From the NCBI GenBank assembly GCA_964451605.1, contig CAYVJA010000029.1, positions 1 through 33,201 of the forward strand: a stretch of 33,201 bases of DNA, given 5' to 3'. A program made the position numbers and the translations under genes. Below, piece after piece: positions 24,442-32,086 of this stretch (its first letter is position 1; each line of letters opens with the position of its first letter). A model generated the notes under the pieces. The model was given only the letters and a program-made list of their open reading frames with translations. It did no database searches and was not told the origin of the DNA. This DNA comes from JAQVSH01 sp964451605. Lineage in GTDB: Bacteria > Bacteroidota > Bacteroidia > Bacteroidales > UBA4181.

Positions 24442-25916
24442 CGGAATTACAAACGTTGTCAGCGACTGCGCAGGCGCTGCGTAGAGTAGGGCGTTTCCGC
24501 GGGAGGTGATGTCGGTGATCGGGGTGCAGGATTCGGTTTCGCTGGTGCGGAAGGCTTCTGTTTTTCCGGTTGTGGAACCAAACGCGGAGAGATCGAGGCG
24601 GAATCGCTGTTCGGCACGGGAGGTGTTCAGGCAGGCTACTACCAGCTCTTTGTTGTTGGGATTGAGGGCTGCCAGAACCGACTCATTGCCGGTTTCGATA
24701 AAGGTGCAGCCCTGTTTGAAAAAGCGGGTGATCTGCATCCGCACATAATAATTCTTCACAATTTCGTAGGCCTGGGTCTTGAAATTGCATCGCATCAGAC
24801 ACCAGGTGTCGTTTCCCTCCTCCATCAACTGCCAGTCGAGCCATGCCTGTGGTCTCATGATTTGCAGATCCTGAAACTGTTTTCGAGCCAGAAGCAGGTT
24901 GCTCTGCAACCCTCTGCCTCCGCTTGGGCCGGTCTCCGATTGCCAAAAGGGTTTTCCGATGGTTTTTACCAACTGATTCGCCTCTTCCCGTTCGGCATTG
25001 GTGCCCGAATAGGTATGCGTATTGAGTTGTCCAACCTTGTCAAGAATATCGCCTGCCGACTGATAGGCCTTCGTCACCTTAAGAAAAGAGGCAATATTGG
25101 TTTCGTCCGACGCCGAAAGAACCGTTTTCAAGCCTGTGGCTTTCAGTTTGGGGTACAAGATCCGGAGGATTTTCATCTGGGTCTCCGCATCGAAATGGCA
25201 TCCCTCCTGGCTTCCCAGATAATTCCAGTAGTTCGAAGTCGATTCATTAAACGGTTCGAGCGTTTTAAAGACCAGCCCGTACTTCTCATTATAGTGTTTA
25301 CACACCTCAATCAGATAATCACAAAAGGCCTCGTAATACTCCGGTTTCAGATTGTCTTTCATCGGATCCTCATGGCCGGCCGCACACCCGCTGATTGTCA
25401 TCCAATAGGGAGGCGAATTCGAAAAGGCTTCAAAGACCGCATCGGGGCGTTTCGCCTTGATTTTCAGCATAAGAATCCGCTGCCCTTTATCGGCATCCCA
25501 ATTGTAAGGAGCCGAGGCCGATGCTTTAAATCCCTCCATCTCAGCGCGCTTCCCCTTCCCCTTCACCATGTGGCCATCGGCATGCGAAGGATCGTCGCCT
25601 CCCCCGATGTTATAGCGGAAGATGTTCATATTGAGCTTATCGGGCGATGTGATCAGATCGACAATGCTGTCAACCCTGGCCTCATCCCAGTTGCCCACCT
25701 GAGCGGCCCACCAACAGAGCGAGCTGCCCCAACCTTCGAGGGTCTGATACCGTTTTGTCGGATCGGGCTTTACAATCCGCACCGAATCGGATGGCTCCTG
25801 AACACCCTGAACCGCCCTCGTCGCATCTGCCCACCGGTGGCCTGACCCACCGCCTGAACCGACAAAAGGGAACAGAGCGAAAAAACCGCAAAAAGAGAAA
25901 CAGAAAAATTTGCCAT
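24430..25916 (-). CDS. GH30 family glycosidase with apparent frameshift in the signal-peptide region
   Basis: The mature enzyme resembles GH30, possibly a beta-1,6-galactanase-like or glucanase-type member: RYQTLEGWGSSLCWW starts the barrel, then SNSPPYWMTISGCAAG, the acid/base in LEPFNESTSNYW and the nucleophile in WQSETGPSGGRG, with a beta side-domain at the end. A signal peptide (MANFSVSLFAVFSLCSLLSV, start 25916) is encoded in another frame than the catalytic part; the catalytic frame stays open upstream to 26007 but gives no sensible signal there. A single missing base between about 25850 and 25795, where several G-runs occur, would join the two. A promoter box at 25949-25956 also favours 25916. 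The gene could be a recent pseudogene or carry a sequencing error. The stop codon comes from the octamer repeat. Confidence 0.8.
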
Positions 25917-25948
25917 AGATAAGATGTATAAAAGTGAGCGAACCTGAG

Positions 25949-25956
25949 TAAAGATA
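25949..25956 (-). promoter_or_regulatory. -7 box upstream of the GH30 gene
   Basis: On the minus strand TATCTTTA (one mismatch to TAnnTTTG) lies 33 bases before the ATG at 25916. It would fall inside the coding region if 26007 were the start, which supports the shorter gene. Confidence 0.35.
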
Positions 25957-26164
25957 CCGGATTCCCCTGAAAAATAACCGTCCCTGCCGGCAAATCTTTT
26001 TCGGCAATCTCCAGCGTACTCTTTGCCAAACCGGCTGCTGAACCGAAGAGGATACCGGCCAGATTCTGGCGTTACTATCCGGGCTTCTGATTGTATCCGG
26101 ACAATCAAATCATCCCGTTTGGGCCTTTCAGAAAAGCACCTGTTTTATTCCCATAATCTCCGCA

Positions 26165-26172
26165 TATATTTG
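26165..26172 (+). promoter_or_regulatory. -7 box of peptide gene 1
   Basis: TATATTTG is an exact -7 match within the repeat. TGTT at 26141-26144 is a weak -33 candidate 20 bases upstream. The leader to the peptide ATG would be about 300 nt. Confidence 0.5.
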
Positions 26173-26240
26173 TTGCGAATAGCGCCAAACAAAGAACCCG
26201 GATCAGCTATATAAATCGCCATAATACACAATCTGCAGCC

Positions 26241-26318
26241 ATGAAAATTGTACAGGAAATCAGCATCCGGAATCGGAATGCCGCGCAAGATCCGCCCTTC
26301 AGGCTGCAGTTCTGGTAA
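26241..26318 (+). CDS. Possible 25-codon upstream ORF in the leader, copy 1
   Basis: An ATG in the predicted leader opens a short frame, MKIVQEISIRN... ending LQFW, with TAA at 26316-26318. It is the first ATG after the -7 box, is not similar to anything I recognise, and is identical in the second copy. A 12-bp palindrome (CTCCGGCCGGAG, 26338-26349) follows. It might be a regulatory leader ORF or simply non-coding; since the copies are identical, there is no codon-level evidence for translation. Confidence 0.25.
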   Translation: MKIVQEISIRNRNAAQDPPFRLQFW

Positions 26319-26481
26319 CGCTGACCGCATCGCTGCACTCCGGCCGGAGCGTGGCATGCAAATACCCTCTCCCAAGGGGGAAACCGCCCACTATTCCAAC
26401 GCACGTCCCTCAAGTATCAATACGTGTCAACACGCAAAACGCAGTTCTACAAAGCATCAAATCTTTTACTCAATAATCCTT

Positions 26482-26862
26482 ATGAAAACAAATAAAACCC
26501 TGATTGGCGCCCTTCTCCTTCTATTTATGATGGCAGCCAACCTGCACAATGCACTCAACAATTACGGAATCCGCGGCAACGCCTTCATGAACGGAGTCAT
26601 TGCCTCCGGAAGCAGCGGAAGCGGAAGCGATAACCAAGGAAACTGGGATGCAGAGTATCCCATGGACGAATGCCAGGGAATGGAGGTCATTAAAACAAGG
26701 AAAGTCACAATTATCATTGATGGTATCCCGGTAATCGTAGATTTAACGGAAACAATAAAAGGAAACGGATCAAAACGGATATGCACTCAAGGACCAGGCG
26801 TCTGCCTGTTTGATGACCCCTCATGTTGCTTATCACGAACATTTGGTCTGTGTACTGATTAA
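26482..26862 (+). CDS. Small exported Cys-containing peptide precursor 1 (NVEALA-like)
   Basis: The 126-residue product starts with KTNKTLIGALLLLFMMAAN, a short signal-type helix, followed by the conserved leader LHNALNNYGIRGNAF and a Ser/Gly linker (VIASGSSGSGSD). The remaining 75 or so residues carry six cysteines (CQGMEV, RICTQ, GVCLF, SCC, GLC), likely disulfide-bonded outside the cytoplasm. Organisation and neighbourhood (beta-propeller lipoprotein gene next) resemble NVEALA-family peptides of Bacteroidetes, whose role is unknown, but the NVEALA motif itself is not obvious, so family membership is uncertain. The start at 26482 is preferred over the longer frame, because the upstream part lies in the untranslated-looking leader. 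Leader and DNA are shared with the gene at 30352; the core is not. Confidence 0.7.
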   Translation: MKTNKTLIGALLLLFMMAANLHNALNNYGIRGNAFMNGVIASGSSGSGSDNQGNWDAEYPMDECQGMEVIKTRKVTIIIDGIPVIVDLTETIKGNGSKRICTQGPGVCLFDDPSCCLSRTFGLCTD

Positions 26863-26880
26863 TTACCGTTATAGATTCAG

Positions 26881-26928
26881 ATGGCAGACAGATAAAGTCA
26901 ACTAGAAAAGACCTTATCTGTCTGCCAT
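26881..26928 (+). promoter_or_regulatory. Stem-loop between peptide gene 1 and its propeller gene
   Basis: ATGGCAGACAGATAA (26881-26895) and its exact complement (26914-26928) form a 15-bp stem, with GTC/GAC pairing further in the 18-nt loop. It starts 18 bases after the peptide stop and ends 32 before the lipoprotein ATG. No T-run follows, and no promoter box was found after it, so it may set peptide:lipoprotein ratio by partial termination or RNA protection. Confidence 0.75.
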
Positions 26929-26960
26929 TACATATAATTAATTCACAACATCGAATAGTT

Positions 26961-28238
26961 ATGATCAAACAGCGTATTCCTTACATTATAATTCTGTTAG
27001 TTGCGACACTGTGGTCCTGCAACAATATGAGCCGGGAAGAGAAACAGAATGATGCCATTCGTAAAAGCATCTACAATATTTCTAAACGGCTGATAAACCC
27101 GGACAGTATTCCGTCACTGGAACCCTCAGGGGACTTTCCTATTGAGATACGGTTACCGGACAACCATGTACTATTCAATCCTTCCGACGCGATTGAGGTT
27201 AGTCATTACCTGGCACTTGAAACAAATGAAAACATACTGATGAGTCAGATTTCGGAAATCCGATTCTATGACAAGAGGATATTTCTTAGAGACAATTCCA
27301 GAAAAGTAATTTTCATTTTCGATGAAACAGGAAGATTTGTACAACAAATTCGGCACAATGGAAACGGACCGGGCGAATATAATCGCATCATGTCTTTTAT
27401 AGCATACAATCATCAGGTACTTGTATATGATGATATAAACAAAAAGATTCACTCCTATTCGTACGACGACAAATGGCTTTGGTCTAAGGATATGGCCATA
27501 ATGTTTAACTCTTTCGAAATACTTCCGGATGGCAAGTGGTTTTTGTATACGGGAAGCTTCCGTAACGAGTATTATCCCGAAATCCAAGACCATGAGTTTC
27601 TCCTTGGATTCCCCGACAGCCTGATTAACCACAAAGTCTTTGCGCGAAGCAAGGGAGAACAAAATATGGCAGCGGCAACCATTCACGCACTCTATCCATA
27701 TGAAGACACCCTTCTCTTCCGACAAAATTATGGACATACTATCTACCAACTCGCCCCGAACGAACAAATCAAACCTCGCTACAAAGTTCTTTTCAAAAAA
27801 TTTGTCACGGAAGAGGCACTACAGAATGCCCATCCGGGAAATAACTACAGAGAAATTGTCGCAGAAGGGTATCAATTTTTAACAGGGAAATGGCTGGAAA
27901 CAGATAAATATGCGATGTTTTCCTATCCCTATTATAACAGAGAGTTCAAAGGGACTTTTATTGCCGAATGCTTTTACTCGAAAGAACAAAGAAGTGCATT
28001 CACATTCACTTCCACATTGCAGAACCATCCGTTTTTGGAATATGCAACACCCATAACAACCTATCAAGACTTATTTGTATCTGTACTCTGGCCTCATAAA
28101 ATTCTGGAAAGGAAAGAGAAGATAATTCTACAAAGCGCCGACAACCCCGAAGTGCTCCGTATCCTAAACCAACTCAAAGAGGAAGACAATCCGGTGTTGA
28201 TGTTCTTCAGAATAAAAGAAAACTGCATACTATTCTAA
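26961..28238 (+). CDS. 6-bladed beta-propeller lipoprotein 1 (DUF5128/BF3164-like)
   Basis: The 425-residue protein has a lipoprotein signal (IIILLVATLWSCNN; lipidated Cys near residue 20) and a 6-bladed beta-propeller. The hallmark is VIFIFDETGRFVQQIRHNGNGPGEYNRI (about residues 114-141), with the GxGPGEY turn shared by this family, preceded by the ISEIRFYDKRIFLRD blade. No enzyme residues are evident; the family is usually unannotated. It follows the peptide gene after a stem-loop and probably shares its transcript. Such propellers may bind the exported peptide at the cell surface, but this is inference. It is diverged from the copy at 30804 although the peptide leaders are identical. Confidence 0.75.
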   Translation: MIKQRIPYIIILLVATLWSCNNMSREEKQNDAIRKSIYNISKRLINPDSIPSLEPSGDFPIEIRLPDNHVLFNPSDAIEVSHYLALETNENILMSQISEIRFYDKRIFLRDNSRKVIFIFDETGRFVQQIRHNGNGPGEYNRIMSFIAYNHQVLVYDDINKKIHSYSYDDKWLWSKDMAIMFNSFEILPDGKWFLYTGSFRNEYYPEIQDHEFLLGFPDSLINHKVFARSKGEQNMAAATIHALYPYEDTLLFRQNYGHTIYQLAPNEQIKPRYKVLFKKFVTEEALQNAHPGNNYREIVAEGYQFLTGKWLETDKYAMFSYPYYNREFKGTFIAECFYSKEQRSAFTFTSTLQNHPFLEYATPITTYQDLFVSVLWPHKILERKEKIILQSADNPEVLRILNQLKEEDNPVLMFFRIKENCILF

Positions 28239-28320
28239 TCAGGATTTCTATCTCGCAAAACCACCCCAATGGAACATACGAAAACAGACATCCTCTCTGA
28301 CCCAAAATCTATCCGAAAAA

Positions 28321-29142
28321 TCAAAGGAACATCACTCTGTCGGCCAATTGCAGAAAATAGTCGTTCGACCAAATTTCCAATTCGCCGGGATTCTGCACAA
28401 AGGGAAGAACATCGGCTTTGACTCTGGAAATATCGGTGGATCCAAGTTTCTCTCTTAGCATCAATACAAATTCATCTTTGCTTACACTCTGTCCGTTAAA
28501 CTCCTTTGTTCTCTCCTGAAAGTGTGAGAAATCTAAAGGAACTCCCTGCCTGACATACCATTCAAAATCATACCAATCCCTTCCTTTCACGCGATGACTA
28601 TAACTACGGAAGATAAGCGCATGCATTTTCCCTGCATAGAGAGACGGTAGTGATAAGCACTGAGTCATAAAAGAGAAGGGGCTCAACGAAAGCTTCTGTT
28701 CTGTAGCGAATCCCAAAGGAGGGTTAATATCGACCTCTATTTTAACTTTCATCTCTTTCTCCGTTCTGAAGCGCAAATCGTAAAACTCCGAATGATCTTT
28801 AAGGAATGCTGACTCAACCTTAGTCTGTGCAAGCTTCTGTTTACGAACAATCAAAACATCACGACCTGCAGCCTTAAATTCCTCAATAATAGAAGAAAAA
28901 TAGTTCTCAAGTTGAAAAGTTTCATCCTTCTCAAGTAAGGAGAAATCCATATCTTCAGAAAATCTGGGTAAACCATGAAAGATCCTCAAACAAGTGCCGC
29001 CATAAAAGGCCGCCCTTTCGAAAAATCCACCACGATATAGCCCTGCCAGAGTAATCTCCTGCATTACTTCTTGAATGGCATTTCGTCGTTGTTCGCCACT
29101 TTTCATGTCATGCCTCGAGAGCATCAGATCGAATAAAGTCAT
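28321..29142 (-). CDS. abiEii: AbiEii-type nucleotidyltransferase toxin
   Basis: This 273-residue protein is the toxin of a type IV toxin-antitoxin pair; AbiEii proteins are DNA polymerase beta-like nucleotidyltransferases. The key motif is visible: AAFYGGTCLRIFHGLPRFSEDMDFSLL, with the GGT turn and the SEDMDF acidic pair of the active site. VKIEVDINPP contains the third acidic residue. I choose the ATG at 29142 because it overlaps the antitoxin stop as ATGA; the frame is open to an ATG at 29166. Gene order is antitoxin then toxin, as in the AbiE family. It sits between the two peptide modules. Confidence 0.9.
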   Translation of the reverse strand: MTLFDLMLSRHDMKSGEQRRNAIQEVMQEITLAGLYRGGFFERAAFYGGTCLRIFHGLPRFSEDMDFSLLEKDETFQLENYFSSIIEEFKAAGRDVLIVRKQKLAQTKVESAFLKDHSEFYDLRFRTEKEMKVKIEVDINPPLGFATEQKLSLSPFSFMTQCLSLPSLYAGKMHALIFRSYSHRVKGRDWYDFEWYVRQGVPLDFSHFQERTKEFNGQSVSKDEFVLMLREKLGSTDISRVKADVLPFVQNPGELEIWSNDYFLQLADRVMFL

Positions 29143-29765
29143 CGGGATAATCGTTTTAGCAACCATTTCAAATTGGTCTGTTTCTTACCTGTAATCAGAC
29201 ACTGCTCAATCACTGAAGGATTCATCTGTACTAAGGCTGAGGTGTCGAACCGAATATCTTTTTCCAGGTAGATCTCCAGAGCCTTCAAAGATTGCAATTT
29301 TAGACGGGGGGTTACAACAAGTAAATCACAAAGAGCCTTTTCGGGCGTAGCAATCAGGAAGGGATAGTGATTATTCGCGAATTGTTGACATATACCTATC
29401 GGATAGTAGGCGTCACTAACCGTAACAAACTCAAAGCGGCCAAGTGGAGTATCATAACGCTTTAAACGATTTACGGTCATAGACCGCACAGTATAAACCC
29501 GTTCCGGGATTAACCCATAATAACGTAAAGCACTCTCCAGTGAAACATAGGAGGGCCCATATAAGTGATTGGCAATTAACTCTTCTGAAAGCATTTGTCT
29601 GCTAACCCCCGACGATACCACATACAAGCCGCGTTTGAGGCGGACAATCTTCCCCTCCTGTTCAAGACGAGCAATCTTGTTGTGAGGCGAGCTATAGTCA
29701 GCAAAAAGCGAACGCAAAACGCCTGAATCGACAGGTACAATCCCAAGCTGTTCGAGCAACTCCAT
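29139..29765 (-). CDS. abiEi: AbiEi-type antitoxin with winged-helix domain
   Basis: The 208-residue protein has the AbiEi layout: an N-terminal winged helix (residues about 10-60, NKIARLEQEGKIVRLKRGLYVV, the classical GxIxRLxRGLY wing) and a C-terminal alpha/beta domain beginning YVSLESALRYYGLIPE, followed by ATPEKALCDLL. It should repress its own promoter and oppose the AbiEii toxin. The gene pair is translationally coupled. A -7 box lies just upstream, giving an almost leaderless message. Confidence 0.9.
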   Translation of the reverse strand: MELLEQLGIVPVDSGVLRSLFADYSSPHNKIARLEQEGKIVRLKRGLYVVSSGVSRQMLSEELIANHLYGPSYVSLESALRYYGLIPERVYTVRSMTVNRLKRYDTPLGRFEFVTVSDAYYPIGICQQFANNHYPFLIATPEKALCDLLVVTPRLKLQSLKALEIYLEKDIRFDTSALVQMNPSVIEQCLITGKKQTNLKWLLKRLSR

Positions 29766-29780
29766 TCACTAATTTTTTGG

Positions 29781-29788
29781 CAAATATA
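29781..29788 (-). promoter_or_regulatory. -7 box of the AbiE operon
   Basis: On the minus strand TATATTTG is an exact -7 match, 16 bases before the antitoxin ATG, implying a very short leader. AbiEi proteins commonly bind inverted repeats near this place, but I found none that is clear. Confidence 0.45.
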
Positions 29789-29975
29789 TATCTATTTTCG
29801 CACAGTTATTACCAAAGTTTTCAATTATCCACGCAAAAACGGATAGTATTAGCACCACATTCCCACGTCAAATCGCATAAACAGGAATCGGGATTAACAG
29901 AAACCCTAATACGATTGATCGCGAACAACACGCTTCCCAAGGGCATGAGTCTAGGATAGCATTCAAATCGACCAA

Positions 29976-30482
29976 CAAATCATCCCGTTTGGGCCTTTCA
30001 GAAAAGCACCTGTTTTATTCCCATAATCTCCGCATATATTTGTTGCGAATAGCGCCAAACAAAGAACCCGGATCAGCTATATAAATCGCCATAATACACA
30101 ATCTGCAGCCATGAAAATTGTACAGGAAATCAGCATCCGGAATCGGAATGCCGCGCAAGATCCGCCCTTCAGGCTGCAGTTCTGGTAACGCTGACCGCAT
30201 CGCTGCACTCCGGCCGGAGCGTGGCATGCAAATACCCTCTCCCAAGGGGGAAACCGCCCACTATTCCAACGCACGTCCCTCAAGTATCAATACGTGTCAA
30301 CACGCAAAACGCAGTTCTACAAAGCATCAAATCTTTTACTCAATAATCCTTATGAAAACAAATAAAACCCTGATTGGCGCCCTTCTCCTTCTATTTATGA
30401 TGGCAGCCAACCTGCACAATGCACTCAACAATTACGGAATCCGCGGCAACGCCTTCATGAACGGAGTCATCGCCTCCGGAAG
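29976..30482 (+). repeat. 507-bp direct repeat, copy 2
   Basis: Second copy of 26106-26612, one mismatch. It carries the same -7 box, the same leader with a 25-codon ORF (30111-30188), and the first 44 codons of the second peptide gene. Confidence 0.95.
30035..30042 (+). promoter_or_regulatory. -7 box of peptide gene 2
   Basis: TATATTTG, identical to the box of copy 1, within the repeated leader. Both peptide genes should therefore be regulated alike. Confidence 0.5.
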
Positions 30483-30711
30483 TACAGGAACATCCACGGG
30501 GATATACGGTTATGGACCTAACTGCTGTCTTGTTGAGGAACCATGCAAATTGTGGATAATTGACGGCGAAATAAGTTTCACACCGGGAGTTGGCGGAGAA
30601 TACATTCCCGGAGCTAAGAAATTGTGTAACAAAAGCACAGCTGAGAAGCCCTGTTCGCCCGGTTCAGCTTGTTACGTTGACAACGAAACCGTTTGTCATT
30701 CAGTTCTCTAA
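30352..30711 (+). CDS. Small exported Cys-containing peptide precursor 2 (NVEALA-like)
   Basis: The 119-residue product shares its first 44 residues exactly with the peptide at 26482 (signal helix, LHNALNNYGI leader, ASGS linker) and then has a different core: TGTSTGIYGYG, NCCLVEEPCKLW, a beta-like stretch with GGEYIPGAKKLC and a tail with KPCSPGSACYV and TVCHSVL (seven cysteines). The position of the switch coincides with the end of the DNA repeat. It is followed by a hairpin and a second beta-propeller lipoprotein gene. Function unknown; disulfide-rich exported peptide is the most that can be said. Confidence 0.7.
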   Translation: MKTNKTLIGALLLLFMMAANLHNALNNYGIRGNAFMNGVIASGSTGTSTGIYGYGPNCCLVEEPCKLWIIDGEISFTPGVGGEYIPGAKKLCNKSTAEKPCSPGSACYVDNETVCHSVL

Positions 30712-30718
30712 GTAGCAC

Positions 30719-30767
30719 AGATGGAGGTAGAAGGGGGTTGCTATCATATTCCCTTCTACCTCTGTCT
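30719..30767 (+). promoter_or_regulatory. Stem-loop between peptide gene 2 and its propeller gene
   Basis: GAGGTAGAAGGG (30724-30735) pairs exactly with 30751-30762, and outer bases extend the stem to about 17 pairs including two G-U. It occupies the same place as the stem-loop in module 1 but has unrelated sequence, so structure rather than sequence appears to be kept. Confidence 0.7.
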
Positions 30768-30803
30768 TGACGCATCACACATAACGCATACCATCAAACA
30801 ACT

Positions 30804-32006
30804 ATGAAGCATTCATTAATTCCCACTATACTAATTCTGTTATTGGCAATGGTTGCCTGTAAAAACAAACCGAAATTGTCGTTTTCAGAGGTAGAAAATT
30901 TACGAACGATACAGGTAGATCCTGATCAGGCTCAAGTCACCGGACTCGCATCAGAAATATTTTCCCACTACTCTTTTGTCCCTTTGGAGACAACTCTGAG
31001 TTCCCTCCTCGGATCGGTCGATGAACTGATTCTTTACAACAAGCATTACTATATTTTAGACAAGCTATCGAAGTCCATTTTCGTCTTTGATCTCACCGGG
31101 CAGTATCAATTCAAGATTTCGGCTTTGGGACATGGTCCGGGAGAATATCTGGAGTTGAGAAACATCTACATCGACAGACAACAAGGCTGCATTGCAGCCA
31201 TGACAGGACTCAAAGTGCTTTACTATAGGCTTGAAGACGGTCGGTTTGTGAAAGAGGAAAATTGCAAAGGCAAAGAGCCCGAGGCCTTGATAACCAGTGA
31301 TACCTTTTGCTCCTATGGGTACAATATATACCTCAATGGGGCTGTGCATAATCTCAAAACCTTCACTCCTACCAAGAGCCTAAACGAATATTTGCCTATT
31401 AACAAGGAATTCAAAGGATTTGCTACCCGAAACAATCGTTTTAGTTCAAGAAATGAAACGAATACCCTGTACTTCAACGATTTTTTAGGTGATACCATCT
31501 ATCAGATAACCCCTACAAAACTACTTGCCAAGACCTATGTAGATTTCGGGAAGAAGAAGATTACACCCGATTGGATCCAAAAACTCGGACAAGAACCGGA
31601 GCTCAGCTTTATCTACAAATCACCCTATTGTACATTAGTGTCCGATTACTTTGAGACAGAATCCGTGTTAGGCTTTCAATATGTCTATAAGGGAAGGTAT
31701 TATTTCTACTATGCGTCAAAAAAGAGGCCCTATGTTTACCATTACAAATCCTGGAAAGACAACATCGCTTTTGGTTTTGTACCCGACAAAACATTGTTTG
31801 CCACAGACTCGTGCCTCATCGCATGGATTCCGACAAGCCAACTCAGAGAGGTGGCAAAACTCATTTCGGAGAATAAAATTACTGTCGAAACCAATCCGGG
31901 CATAGTCAAATACACCGAAATCCTGCAAACACAAGGCTTAGACAAAATAGCCGAAGATGCCAATCCTGTGTTATTCCTGATGCACTTTAATGAAAACTTC
32001 CGATAA
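30804..32006 (+). CDS. 6-bladed beta-propeller lipoprotein 2 (DUF5128/BF3164-like)
   Basis: The 400-residue lipoprotein (signal ending ILLLAMVACKN, Cys near residue 19) has the family hallmark SIFVFDLTGQYQFKISALGHGPGEYLEL (about 92-119), and KHYYILDKLSK as the preceding blade. It shares only this architecture with the propeller at 26961; most of the sequence has diverged. It follows peptide gene 2 and is followed by a thioredoxin-like/DUF1573 gene after 80 bases, with no obvious promoter between, so the three may form one operon. Function unknown. Confidence 0.75.
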   Translation: MKHSLIPTILILLLAMVACKNKPKLSFSEVENLRTIQVDPDQAQVTGLASEIFSHYSFVPLETTLSSLLGSVDELILYNKHYYILDKLSKSIFVFDLTGQYQFKISALGHGPGEYLELRNIYIDRQQGCIAAMTGLKVLYYRLEDGRFVKEENCKGKEPEALITSDTFCSYGYNIYLNGAVHNLKTFTPTKSLNEYLPINKEFKGFATRNNRFSSRNETNTLYFNDFLGDTIYQITPTKLLAKTYVDFGKKKITPDWIQKLGQEPELSFIYKSPYCTLVSDYFETESVLGFQYVYKGRYYFYYASKKRPYVYHYKSWKDNIAFGFVPDKTLFATDSCLIAWIPTSQLREVAKLISENKITVETNPGIVKYTEILQTQGLDKIAEDANPVLFLMHFNENFR

Positions 32007-32086
32007 CAAGCATCTTCTGTCTCCCATAATGAATGTTTTGATAACATGACGAGATGATTCAATAAGATTTACAATTCGAGAACGAT

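Larger units (their letters stand above)
26106..26612 (+). repeat. 507-bp direct repeat, copy 1 (promoter, leader, peptide N-terminus)
   Basis: Identical to 29976-30482 (offset 3870) except for one base (T26601 versus C30471, silent in ATT/ATC). Identity starts 376 bases before the peptide ATG and stops exactly in codon 44 of the peptide, where the two genes become unrelated. No terminal inverted repeats or target duplications were seen at the ends. Confidence 0.95.

Noticed and set aside
26145..26413. Minus-strand ORFs in the repeat block
   Set aside because: They oppose the leader and show no recognisable protein features; being repeated only reflects the DNA duplication.
26248..26481. Extended open frame upstream of peptide 1 (and the same at 30118) as an N-terminal extension
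   Set aside because: The upstream 78 codons lack a signal sequence and lie in the leader; the ATG at 26482 gives a proper export signal.
26106..26612. Direct repeat as an insertion sequence or integron attC-type site
   Set aside because: No transposase or integrase frame, no terminal inverted repeats and no attC-like core; the right end falls within a coding region.
29777..29959. 60-codon ORF between AbiEi and repeat copy 2
   Set aside because: No domain, signal or promoter supports it; it overlaps the antitoxin promoter region.
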